This document shows, piece by piece, positions 25,530 through 32,930 of a stretch of DNA of 48,861 bases. Origin of the DNA: Adlercreutzia wanghongyangiae (lineage in GTDB: Bacteria > Actinomycetota > Coriobacteriia > Coriobacteriales > Eggerthellaceae); contig NZ_JAYMFF010000023.1 of the NCBI RefSeq assembly GCF_035989245.1, positions 1 to 48,861 of the forward strand, read 5' to 3'. Both the position numbers and the translations under genes were made by a program. The notes below the pieces were generated by a model. The model had not been told where the DNA came from. It saw nothing but the letters and a program-made list of their open reading frames with translations, and did not search any database. How positions within the stretch are numbered: position 1 is the stretch's first letter; the number at the start of each line of letters is the position of its first letter.

Positions 25530-26243
25530 GTGGACACGGCTCTCAAGGTCGATCATCTGACGAAGTCGTTCGGCGGCCGCAAGGCCGTCGACGACGTGTC
25601 GTTTACCTTGCCGCAGGGCGCGTTCCTGTCGGTGTTCGGACCCAACGGCGCCGGCAAGACGACCCTTCTGCGCATGCTGGCCACGTTGTCGCGGCCCACT
25701 GAAGGTTCCGTCACGCTTTCGGGCATCAGCCTGAAGGAGGAACCGGAGCGGGCGCGCGAGGCCATCGGGCTCATCTCGCACAACCCCATGCTGTACCCTG
25801 ACCTTACGGCCGAGGAGAACCTGCTGCTGTTCGCGAAGCTTTACGGCGTAGGCGCGTCGCAGCGCCGCGTGATGGAGCTGTTGGAGGCGGTGGGCCTCAA
25901 GCACCGCCGTTTCGATCGGGTGCGCACCTTTTCCCGCGGCATGACCCAGCGCACCTCCATCGCCCGGGCGCTTATCAACGACCCGTCGCTGGTGCTTCTG
26001 GACGAGCCCTATTCCGGGCTCGACCCCCACGCCATCGAGATCTTCGACGAGCTCATCGCCTCGGTGCGCGAGAACCGCACCTTCGTCATGGTGAGCCACG
26101 ACTTGGACAAGGGCCTCGCGCTCGCGAGCCACGTGCTGGTGCTCGCCCGCGGCCGCGTGGTGCACTTCGGCGAGAAAGACGAGCTCGCACCTGACGAATT
26201 CCGCGAGCTCTACCGCTCTACCGTGGGATTGGGGGTGAGTTAG
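25530..26243 (+). CDS. ccmA: Haem exporter ATP-binding subunit CcmA
   Basis: An ABC ATPase of 237 residues powering release of haem-loaded CcmE with CcmB, CcmC and CcmD. Walker A GPNGAGKTT, Q-loop position held by SHNPMLYPDLT, signature FSRGMTQR in place of LSGGQ (as is common in CcmA), Walker B LVLLDEPYSGLD and switch His in VSHD. GTG 25530 with GGGGGAG upstream, four bases after ccmF, is the start. The frame is open upstream, but that region is ccmF coding. Confidence 0.92.
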   Translation: MDTALKVDHLTKSFGGRKAVDDVSFTLPQGAFLSVFGPNGAGKTTLLRMLATLSRPTEGSVTLSGISLKEEPERAREAIGLISHNPMLYPDLTAEENLLLFAKLYGVGASQRRVMELLEAVGLKHRRFDRVRTFSRGMTQRTSIARALINDPSLVLLDEPYSGLDPHAIEIFDELIASVRENRTFVMVSHDLDKGLALASHVLVLARGRVVHFGEKDELAPDEFRELYRSTVGLGVS

Positions 26244-26263
26244 ATGGAAGACCGCCACGGAGC

Positions 26264-26375
26264 GGAAGCCTCCGGGAATTCCGATTCGCTCAAACAGTCC
26301 TCGCTTGGTGAAACAGCCCACCGGGCTGTTTCAGTCGCTGCGGAACTCGCTCGGTCGGAACACCCGGAGCCTTCC
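26264..26375. repeat. Palindromic repeat with conserved GAAACAGCCCA core, copy 2
   Basis: Same 100-base core as 21290-21389. Outer arms are GGAAGCCTCCGGG and CCCGGAGCCTTCC. It has no stop codon in the frame that runs from 26244 into ccmB, so it may be translated as a repeat-encoded leader. Confidence 0.75.
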
Positions 26376-26441
26376 AGTGCGTTTTCTGCGGCTGATCGCG
26401 GAGGAACCCGCAGCGCTCTCTGCAAGCCGCCGTCGACCTGG

Positions 26442-27122
26442 ATGCAGTACAAGACGCTGCTCGTGAAGGATTTGAAGGCGGAGTTCCGCACCAAGGACAT
26501 GATCGTGTCCATGGGCATCTACGCCTTTCTGGTCATCGTGGTGTTCGGTGTAGCGCTGTCCTTCGCCCGTCCCGGCTCGGAGTTTTTGGAAGTGTCCGGC
26601 GGCCTTTTGTGGGCGCTCGTGGTGTTCACGTCGCTTCTGGGCCTGAACCGGTCGTTTGCCAAGGAGACCGAGAACGGCTGCCTGGAAGGGCTTCTGCTGG
26701 CACCGCTCGACCGCGGCGTGATATTCCTGGCCAAGGCCACCTCGAACCTGGTGTTTCTGGCTGTGGTGGAAGTGATCGCCGTGCCGCTGTACTGGCTGTT
26801 CTTCGCGAGCTTCGCCACGCCGGCCGAAACGGGCTGGATGATCGTGATACCGCTGCTGCTGGGCAGTATCGGCATCGCCGGCATCGGCACGTTGTTGTCC
26901 ACCATCACGGCCTCCACGCGCGGCAAGGACGTCATGCTGGCGCTGCTGTTCGTGCCGGTGATCTTCCCGCTGCTGTACGCCTGCGTGTCGGCCACCACCT
27001 GCGCGCTGGTGGGCGGCGACGTATTCGCCGACGGCTTCCTCACGTCGCTCGCGCTCGGCGCCGGTTACGACGTGGTGATGATCTTGGCCAGCTGGGTGCT
27101 CTACGACTTCGTGGTCAACTAA
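26442..27122 (+). CDS. ccmB: Haem exporter membrane subunit CcmB
   Basis: A membrane partner of CcmA with about six helices and the CcmB opening LLVKDLKAEFRTKDMIVSMGIYAFLVIVV; 226 residues from ATG 26442 is the normal length. The frame is also open from an ATG at 26244, directly after the ccmA stop (TAGATG). That longer form would add 66 residues, 37 of them encoded by the palindromic repeat at 26264. Either ribosomes start at 26244 and make an unusual hydrophilic N-terminus, or an internal start with a poor ribosome site is used. ccmC follows after a second repeat. Confidence 0.88.
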   Translation: MQYKTLLVKDLKAEFRTKDMIVSMGIYAFLVIVVFGVALSFARPGSEFLEVSGGLLWALVVFTSLLGLNRSFAKETENGCLEGLLLAPLDRGVIFLAKATSNLVFLAVVEVIAVPLYWLFFASFATPAETGWMIVIPLLLGSIGIAGIGTLLSTITASTRGKDVMLALLFVPVIFPLLYACVSATTCALVGGDVFADGFLTSLALGAGYDVVMILASWVLYDFVVN

Positions 27123-27146
27123 CCGAGGGAGACGACCTGATGCTGC

Positions 27147-27255
27147 GGTTGCGATTGCACCTGCCCTTGCCATTCAGCGCTTTCCCTCACGGCGCAAAGG
27201 CCGCTCGGCCGCGCTTCAAGGCAATTGCAGGCACCTGTCGCAACCTCGCTGACTT
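27147..27255. repeat. GC-rich intergenic repeat, TTGCAGGC family, copy 1
   Basis: About 70% identical along its length to 39356-39459. Shared blocks include TGCACCTGCCCT, ATTGCAGGC and CTCGCTGACTT. The outer ends GGTTGCGA (27147) and TCGCAACC (27238-27245) are inverted. It lies between ccmB and ccmC and has no coding signal. Confidence 0.55.
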
Positions 27256-27303
27256 ATGCTCAACCTGTACTATTAGAAATGCATTTTACGGAGAGGAGAA
27301 TGT

Positions 27304-28071
27304 GTGTCGAATAAAACGTTAAAGCTGCCTGAGGTGGGGCAGTGGCCCGATAAGCTGACGGCGCCTGCGCTCATCGCCGGCGCGGTGCTCACCACCATCG
27401 GGTTCCTCATGGCGTTCTTCATCGTGGCGCCGGTGGGTGGCGCGGCCGTGAACGGCGCCGAGCTCATCGGGGACGTGATGGTGTCCCAGAAGATGCTGCT
27501 CTCGCAGAAGATCTTCTACTTCCACATGCCTGTGGCCATCACCTCGTTTGTGGCCCTGGGCTTCGGCTGCTACTATGCCGTGCGCTTCCTCATGACGAAG
27601 AACCAGCGCTTCGACACCTGCTCGCGCATCTGCCTGGAAATCGCGCTCTTGTTCGTGGTGCTCACCATGATCACCGGCGAGATGTGGACGCGCTTTGAGT
27701 GGGGCGTGTGGTGGAGCTGGGAGCCGCGCCTGACCACCTACCTCATCCTCATGCTCATCGTGATCGCGTACTTCGTGCTGCGCAGCTCGGTGGACGAGCC
27801 CGAGCGCCGCGCCACCTTCGCCGCCGTGGTGGCCATCATTGCCACCATCGACGTGCCCATCTGCTTCATGATCACGCGCCTCATTCCTTCGTCCATCCAC
27901 CCGGTGGTGCTGCGCGAGGGCGGCATGAGCCCGGAGATGGGCCTGTGCGTGGGCCTGTGCGCGCTGGGCATGATGCTCGTGGGCTTCGCCCTGTACCGCG
28001 CCCGCTTCAACCAAGTGCGCCTCACCCAGCGCGTGGAGGCGCTGAAGGAAACCATCGACGACGAGCGCTAA
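27304..28071 (+). CDS. ccmC: Haem-handling protein CcmC
   Basis: A 255-residue membrane protein with six helices that loads haem onto CcmE. Its WWD-type motif is WTRFEWGVWWSWEPRLTT; histidines in IFYFHMPVA and SSIHPVVL are the expected axial ligands. The start is GTG 27304 after GGAGAGGAG. An AT-rich stretch (TGTACTATTAG, about 27266-27276) upstream may give ccmC its own promoter, since a repeat separates it from ccmB. Confidence 0.93.
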   Translation: MSNKTLKLPEVGQWPDKLTAPALIAGAVLTTIGFLMAFFIVAPVGGAAVNGAELIGDVMVSQKMLLSQKIFYFHMPVAITSFVALGFGCYYAVRFLMTKNQRFDTCSRICLEIALLFVVLTMITGEMWTRFEWGVWWSWEPRLTTYLILMLIVIAYFVLRSSVDEPERRATFAAVVAIIATIDVPICFMITRLIPSSIHPVVLREGGMSPEMGLCVGLCALGMMLVGFALYRARFNQVRLTQRVEALKETIDDER

Positions 28072-28150
28072 GCGCCGTGTCGGAACCTGCTTCGCAGCAT
28101 CCTTAAGCAAGCGAAGCTGCCCGCGCCATCCCGCGCAGCGAAGTTGTCCC

Positions 28151-28190
28151 GTGTCATCCTGAGCGAGCGAAGCGAGTCGAAGGATCCCGC
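28151..28190. repeat. Widespread CATCCTGAGCGA-type repeat
   Basis: GTGTCATCCTGAGCGAGCGA followed by AGCGAGTCGAAGGATCCCGC. Variants of this short palindromic sequence are scattered through many unrelated bacterial genomes. It lies in the ccmC-ccmD gap. Confidence 0.65.
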
Positions 28191-28222
28191 CCGAGCCGCC
28201 AATCAACGAGAAAGGCCGAACC

Positions 28223-28414
28223 ATGAATCCCATTCTTGCCGATATCTATTCCACCATCCTGCCCTCCGCCCCCTACATCATCGCGGCCTACGCGCTTCTG
28301 TGGGTGGCCCTGCTCGTGTACGTGCTCATGATCTTCCGCGGCACGAAGAAGGCCGAGCGCCAGCTGATGCTTTTGGAGGAGGCCGTGGCCGACCAGCAGG
28401 CGAAGGCCGAGTAG
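28223..28414 (+). CDS. ccmD: CcmD-like small membrane protein
   Basis: 63 residues: one N-terminal membrane helix (APYIIAAYALLWVALLVYVLMIF) followed by a basic/acidic cytoplasmic tail (RGTKKAERQLMLLEE). Size, topology and position after ccmC match CcmD, which releases holo-CcmE from CcmABC. Sequence identity in CcmD is always low, so context carries the call. The ribosome site is GAGAAAGG. It is the last gene of the ccm cluster. Confidence 0.8.
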   Translation: MNPILADIYSTILPSAPYIIAAYALLWVALLVYVLMIFRGTKKAERQLMLLEEAVADQQAKAE

Positions 28415-28503
28415 CGTGCCTTTGCCCGTCCGCGACTTTTTCGCGAAGCGCGCGTCGCAACGGCGGGCCGCAGTTTCTGCCGCAGTGAAATCGAAAGCAA
28501 TAT

Positions 28504-28539
28504 AGCCCGTTTAGGTGATACACCCGGACGGGCTTCTTT
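28504..28539 (+). terminator. Terminator after ccmD
   Basis: AGCCCGT and ACGGGCT arms followed by TCTTTG, 90 bases after the ccmD stop. Confidence 0.6.
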
Positions 28540-28626
28540 GTATTATGGTTGCAGAGCACAGCTCGAAATCTTCCTCGGAGCCGCCCTTCCTCCTCCTTCC
28601 TTCCAGCGGTGACCGAGACGTACGCA

Positions 28627-28660
28627 AGGCGGCCGCCCTCCCCGGATCGGCCGCCTTTTG
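28627..28660 (+). terminator. Second terminator-like hairpin
   Basis: AGGCGGCCG and CGGCCGCCT arms followed by TTTTG. It may back up the previous terminator or end an unrecognised short RNA. Confidence 0.55.
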
Positions 28661-28757
28661 CTTTGCGCGATGTTTTTTGCGAGTGGCCTTTGCCCCAGGA
28701 GCCATCTTTATGCAGGAACGACGTCGATGGCACTGGCGTCGGTTTCCATGCGCTCGT

Positions 28758-29036
28758 ATTCCCCAGTGTCACGATGGTTTCGTTCTTGATGCCCGTCGCC
28801 TCCATAGCGGCAACGAGGGAATCCGCCTCCCGTTCACGGGTACACGGGGAGGCCATGGATGCCGTTACCTGGATGGGGGCGCAAGGCTCGGCGAGCTCGC
28901 GGATGATCTCCGAGTGCGGAGTAAAATTCGGAGGGAGCTGCTCGTGCGCCCCCGCCGCAAGGGCCGCAATGTTGTTTGTGGCTTCCTCCGAATAACCAAC
29001 TTCCCAAAGATTTCGAGAAGCTATCTCAAGCAACAT
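28758..29036 (-). pseudogene. Possible remnant of a DUF4143-type AAA ATPase C-terminus
   Basis: Minus-strand translation contains APIQVTASMASP, then TREREADSLVAAME and KNETIVTL. This resembles the end of AAA/DUF4143 ATPases (IQV..., TREREI..LL..., ..IIT). The rest of that protein, its start and a ribosome site are missing. The frame runs on into unrelated sequence on both sides, so this is at most a fragment. Confidence 0.35.
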
Positions 29037-29188
29037 TGACGCTGTGTTCGCCGGTTCTGGGCTATCTGAACGTCGTGCAGCCGCTGGCCAGAAGCTGTCC
29101 AGCATACAGCTGGCCGCTTGCCAATGTGACGGATACCGTGCTTGTCTACGCTGCTGAAAACAGAGCAGGCCGCACGCCCTGGTGTGGC

Positions 29189-29341
29189 TGTTTTGCTTTG
29201 AAAATGACGGGTAGCGTAGTCTGCCGATGGGGATGCTTTTGGGTACAAATCGCTGACCTGGGGTTTTTGAGGGCAGACTAATTGTCATAGCGCATTCCGA
29301 CTTCCAAAAACTACGCTACCCGTCATTTTCAAAGCAGAACA
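29189..29341. mobile_element. MITE-like element with 32-bp inverted ends
   Basis: Perfect 26-base inverted repeats at 29195-29220 and 29310-29335 (GCTTTGAAAATGACGGGTAG... at the left end) extend outward to 32 bases with one mismatch. The 89-base interior encodes nothing. Size and structure are those of a miniature inverted-repeat transposable element; no clear target duplication was seen. Confidence 0.6.
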
Positions 29342-29386
29342 AGCGTGGTGAAAGGGTTTTGCCCAGGGTTGATTCGAGCAGTTGTC

Positions 29387-29734
29387 TTAAAGCCCCAGCT
29401 CGTCTTCGCCCCACTGCTTCATGGCGAGGAGGATGGGCACGAAGCTCTCGCCGCGAGGGGTGAGGGCGTATTCCACGCGCGGGGGCACCTCGCCGAAATC
29501 GGTGCGTGTGAGAAAGCCGTCGTCTACCAGCTCTTTAAGCTGCTTGGAGAGAGTTGACTCCGATATGTTCCCGATGCAGCGTTTGAGCTGTCCGAAATGC
29601 CGTACCTCCTTGAGGGCGACGTAGAAGAGGATCTCGATCTTCCATTTTCCGCCGATCATACGCTGGATGGTGGAAACGGACTTGCAGCGCTCCACCTCAT
29701 CGCCCCGTCTGCGTGCCATGGGCCGTTCTCCCAT
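29387..29734 (-). CDS. HxlR-family transcriptional regulator
   Basis: 115 residues forming a MarR-like winged helix of the HxlR family: ERCKSVSTIQRMIGGKWKIEILFYVALKEVRHFGQLKR, then SESTLSKQLKELVDDGFLTR and VPPRVEYALTPRGESF. It keeps a cysteine at the usual N-terminal place. HxlR proteins often sense reactive electrophiles or quinones. It is divergent from the radical SAM gene at 29918, a possible target. ATG 29734 is used; ATG 29719 with GGGAGAA upstream is a good alternative. Confidence 0.88.
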   Translation of the reverse strand: MGERPMARRRGDEVERCKSVSTIQRMIGGKWKIEILFYVALKEVRHFGQLKRCIGNISESTLSKQLKELVDDGFLTRTDFGEVPPRVEYALTPRGESFVPILLAMKQWGEDELGL

Positions 29735-29917
29735 CTACTCCAGAAAAAGACAGTACTTCAAATTTAGCACCAATCTTAGCATGATGAAGCCGATGGAGCC
29801 GAGGGCGACGGGACCGGGGCGAAATCGGCGACGGCTGCGTTGGGAGGGGACCGGGGCCGGCAAAGAGCTTGGCACCGGCGGCTGCCCAGTCGCAGCGAGT
29901 GTAAGAGAGGAGAAACC

Positions 29918-30850
29918 ATGCATTACACGGGAACGATCTGGCGGCCGCCTTACGAGGCGGACTCGCTCATCATCGAGGCGACGGCGGGGTGCACGCACCA
30001 TCGATGCAAGTTCTGCACGCTGTACGAGGACCTGCCGTTCAAGTTCCGTCCCTCGCCCCTGGAGGACATCGAGGCGGATCTCCTGGAGGCGCAGACGTGG
30101 TATCACGACCCGCTCCGAAAAGCAGAGGAGCGCCTGTTCGCGTTGCCCGGCGCGCGCACGAGCCGGATATTTTTGGCGGGCGCGAACCCCTTCGGGCTGA
30201 AGGCGCGCCATCTGCTGCGGATTGCCGAGCTGGTGCGCGCCTACTTTCCGCAATGTGAGAGCGTCGGGTGCTTCTCGCGGATAACCGACGTTGCGGCGAA
30301 GACCGATGGCGAGTTGGCCGACCTCGCGGCGGCGGGGTTCGACGGCCTTACCATCGGCGTGGAGACCGGCGATGAGGTGGCCCTTGCGTTCATGGACAAG
30401 GGCTACGGGGCCGAGGATATCGTCGAGCAGTGCGCGCGACTCGACGCTGCGGGCATCTCGTACGCGTTCTTCTACCTGGCCGGCATATCGGGTGCCGGGC
30501 GCGGCATCGAAGGCGCACGGGCAACGGCGGCTATCTGCAATCGGACGAGTCCCTGGCTCATCGGCGCGAACATGCTCACCGTTTACCGCAACTCGGCGTT
30601 GCATGCGGAGATCGCGGCCGGACGGTGGCGCGAGGCGCGCGAGGTGGAGAAGTACGAGGAGGTGAAGGAGCTGATCTCGCGGCTCTCCGTTCCCGTGGAG
30701 TTCGCCATGTTGGGCGCGTCGAACCCGGTGATGCTGCGTGGCCGCTTACCCGAGCAACGGGAGGAAGTCATCGCGGCCCTCGATGCCGTCATCTCCGATA
30801 TCGGCGAGGATCGCCTGCGCAGCTATCGCGCCAACTTGCGTCATCTGTGA
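29918..30850 (+). CDS. Radical SAM protein
   Basis: 310 residues with an N-terminal radical SAM domain. The cluster motif is CTHHRCKFC (C-x4-C-x2-C), as found in a group of uncharacterised radical SAM proteins related to the Elp3/MiaB/coproporphyrinogen oxidase set. DGLTIGVETGDEVALAFMDKGY is the conserved GxE SAM region. No second cluster domain is seen. It stands alone, divergent from the HxlR gene, and ends in a strong terminator. The substrate is unknown. ATG 29918 follows AGAGAGGAG. Confidence 0.85.
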   Translation: MHYTGTIWRPPYEADSLIIEATAGCTHHRCKFCTLYEDLPFKFRPSPLEDIEADLLEAQTWYHDPLRKAEERLFALPGARTSRIFLAGANPFGLKARHLLRIAELVRAYFPQCESVGCFSRITDVAAKTDGELADLAAAGFDGLTIGVETGDEVALAFMDKGYGAEDIVEQCARLDAAGISYAFFYLAGISGAGRGIEGARATAAICNRTSPWLIGANMLTVYRNSALHAEIAAGRWREAREVEKYEEVKELISRLSVPVEFAMLGASNPVMLRGRLPEQREEVIAALDAVISDIGEDRLRSYRANLRHL

Positions 30851-30870
30851 GAGCGGGCAAAGCAAAAAAG

Positions 30871-30899
30871 AGGGGATCCGCGCGGTTGCGGATCCCCTT
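30871..30899. terminator. Bidirectional terminator
   Basis: AGGGGATCCGC and GCGGATCCCCT with a short loop, preceded by AAAAAA (a T-tract for the minus strand). It serves the convergent radical SAM and DUF5692-like genes. Confidence 0.75.
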
Positions 30900-30924
30900 G
30901 GGGAGGCTTGGTTTCCCGAAGCGC

Positions 30925-32046
30925 CTATTTGCGCTGGGGCGGATTCGTTTCCTCTACGGCCACGTACACGAAGCCCGGAGTGCCCTCGGCGGGCAGCTCG
31001 TTGTAGGCCACCATCTCGGCGATCTCGGCCGGCGTGGCGCTGGCGGGCTCGGTCTCAAGCAGGTAGGCGGTATCGGCGCGGCGCTCCATGGCTTCGCGGA
31101 AGTCCTTGGTGCCCACGAACACTTCCTGCTTGTAGGGGTTCACGCCCAGCTTCTTGGCACGATACATGATGTAGGCGAAGGCGGCGATGTTCGCGCCCAG
31201 GGCCAAAAGCGACACCACCAGGTTCACGTTCGGGTTGTTCACCGAGTTGGCGGCGAAGATGGAGTCGTTGGCGAACATGGGCACCATCTGGCAGAACATG
31301 CACCACATGGAAAGGGTGAAGGCGCGGTTCTGAATCCAGCCGCCCTTGTTCCAGATAAGGCCGGCGATGGTGGGGGCCAGAAGCAGTGCCACGCCGCAGT
31401 ACCAGGAGTGGGTGGGCAGGTTGTTGTAGGTGTAGCAGAAGTTCCACAAATCGTAGGAGATGATGAACACCCACGTCATGTCGGGCCACAGCATGTCCTG
31501 GCGCTTCTTGGAGATGTAGATGCCGAACCAGCCGGTCATGCAGGCGATGTTGATGATGCCGGCCACACCGTTGAACACGTTGTGCCAGCCGCCGTACAGC
31601 GTCACGCCCTCGGAGGACACCCAGGTGGTGCCGAAGGCGCGGATGGCGCTCTCGAAGTCGCTCACCACGGCGATGAGGATGTTGATGGCCACGATGATGA
31701 AGGGGAAGGCCTTGAACCAGTGGGAGCGGCCGATCTTGCCCCAGGAGTACTTGATGGCCATGAAGCCGATGCAGCCGGCGGTGGCGGCATACACCTTCGC
31801 GTAGTGGAACCAGCTGTTCATGTCGGTGTGGGTGGGATTGGTCAGCGCCCACTCGGCACCCATGGCCGCGCCGATTTCCACGGCCAGGCAGTACACGGTC
31901 ATGAACCCGCATACGCCGAAGAACATGAATATGCCGCCGCCTTTCGTGCGTCGGGCGAATTCGTTCAGCACGATGAGCAGGACGAGCACCATGGCCAAAC
32001 CCAGCCATTGGTAGACGGCGTTCGGGCCGTACACGTCGAAGAGCAT
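30925..32046 (-). CDS. Multi-pass membrane protein (DUF5692-like)
   Basis: A 373-residue protein with about nine to ten hydrophobic helices and many tryptophans (GAEWALTN, MNSWFHYAKVY, WSWGK-like loops, DLWNFCYTYNNLPTHSWYCGVALLLAP). It resembles the DUF5692 proteins that accompany flavoprotein reductases in Eggerthellaceae; the family has no known function. It has no haem or Fe-S motifs. The cytoplasmic tail of ~90 residues is acidic. It is divergent from the FMN-binding protein/flavoprotein operon and may carry the substrate or act as its quinol-side partner (inference). AAGGAGGGA lies before ATG 32046. Confidence 0.75.
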   Translation of the reverse strand: MLFDVYGPNAVYQWLGLAMVLVLLIVLNEFARRTKGGGIFMFFGVCGFMTVYCLAVEIGAAMGAEWALTNPTHTDMNSWFHYAKVYAATAGCIGFMAIKYSWGKIGRSHWFKAFPFIIVAINILIAVVSDFESAIRAFGTTWVSSEGVTLYGGWHNVFNGVAGIINIACMTGWFGIYISKKRQDMLWPDMTWVFIISYDLWNFCYTYNNLPTHSWYCGVALLLAPTIAGLIWNKGGWIQNRAFTLSMWCMFCQMVPMFANDSIFAANSVNNPNVNLVVSLLALGANIAAFAYIMYRAKKLGVNPYKQEVFVGTKDFREAMERRADTAYLLETEPASATPAEIAEMVAYNELPAEGTPGFVYVAVEETNPPQRK

Positions 32047-32245
32047 GGGGATCCCTCCTTAACAGATGCGGACAGGTCAAGCTCGTCGCGGTTGGGCCGG
32101 TGGCGGAAGTGCTCGCCCCGCGCGTGGCGCTCTTTTCCACGGGGCCAGCCGCGACGGCTGCGCAGGGGTTCCTGCGGTCGTTGGAAATCACCATACTCGG
32201 CTTCTCATCTTCAGTCAATATCCATAAATTATCAGTTTGGTTGTA

Positions 32246-32272
32246 ATTGACGCTATGCAAAAAATCGTCAAT
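32246..32272. promoter_or_regulatory. ATTGACG-N13-CGTCAAT operator candidate
   Basis: A perfect 7-base inverted repeat just upstream of the -35 box of the flavin-reductase operon, inside an AT-rich divergent control region (32180-32390). The position fits an activator, or a site shared with the divergent DUF5692-like gene. Confidence 0.45.
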
Positions 32273-32278
32273 ATTGCC

Positions 32279-32307
32279 TTGATACACGGGAAAAATGCTG
32301 TTATGCT
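32279..32307 (+). promoter_or_regulatory. Sigma-70 promoter of the FMN/FAD reductase operon
   Basis: TTGATA, a 17-base spacer ending in an extended TGT, then TATGCT. It leaves a leader of about 80 bases before ATG 32394. Confidence 0.65.
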
Positions 32308-32393
32308 CCGCTCAAATAACTTCATGAGTGAAAATAAAAGAAAACTTTCATGAAGAAATATCGGTCAAACATGTCGGAATGATCGGAGGGAAC

Positions 32394-32930
32394 ATGAACG
32401 GCGTTAAGACGACAGCGGCCCTGGGGTGCGCCACGGCGCTTGCCCTGGGGCTTGCGGGCTGCGGGGCCTCCTACGAGGGCTCGGGCTCGAAGGATGCGGC
32501 TTCGGCCGAGCAGCTGGCCCAGCGCACCGACGACCCATGGGCCGCGGAGGTGGTGGCCGATGACGCGGCCCGGGCCGAGGGCAACCTGCGCGATGGGGTG
32601 TACACCGGTTACGGCCGCGGTATGGAGGGTTGGATCAGCGTGACGCTGCTGGTGGACGACGGGCGCCTGACGTGCCTGGAAACCGCCCAGGACGGCGAGA
32701 GCCAGAGCCGCGGGGGCTACGAGGCCATCCGCGACGGTCGCTACGCGCAGATGATCGAGGCGGCCCAGGGCTCCGATATCGATGCCATCGCGGGTGCCAC
32801 CATTACCACCGCCGGCGTAAAGCAGGCAGTGGATGACGCCCTGGCCCAGGCCGGTGCCGAGGTGGCTACCGATGTTGCCGCCGCTGGTGCCGCAGCCGCA
32901 GCTGCGCAGGAAGGGGAGAGCCATGAGTAA
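32394..32930 (+). CDS. FMN-binding domain lipoprotein
   Basis: 178 residues: signal with lipobox LAGC, a short acidic linker, then an FMN-binding domain (GVYTGYGRGMEGWISVTLLVDDGRL and DIDAIAGATITTAGVKQAV). The GAT-x-T site is where ApbE attaches FMN through a phosphoester to threonine. It supplies, as a separate lipoprotein, the FMN domain that is fused to the flavoprotein in enzymes such as urocanate reductase. Its last 8 bases overlap the flavoprotein start, so the two are co-translated. ApbE is encoded at 36800. The tail is Ala-rich. Confidence 0.88.
   Translation: MNGVKTTAALGCATALALGLAGCGASYEGSGSKDAASAEQLAQRTDDPWAAEVVADDAARAEGNLRDGVYTGYGRGMEGWISVTLLVDDGRLTCLETAQDGESQSRGGYEAIRDGRYAQMIEAAQGSDIDAIAGATITTAGVKQAVDDALAQAGAEVATDVAAAGAAAAAAQEGESHE

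Noticed and set aside
21224..25546. A 1440-codon open frame on the minus strand opposite nap/ccm
   Set aside because: It is antisense to napH, ccmE and ccmF, is His/Arg/Gly-rich low-complexity sequence, and reflects codon bias in high-GC genes.
28071..28222. A regulatory RNA in the ccmC-ccmD gap
   Set aside because: The palindromic sequence is the widespread CATCCTGAGCGA repeat, with no promoter or terminator of its own.
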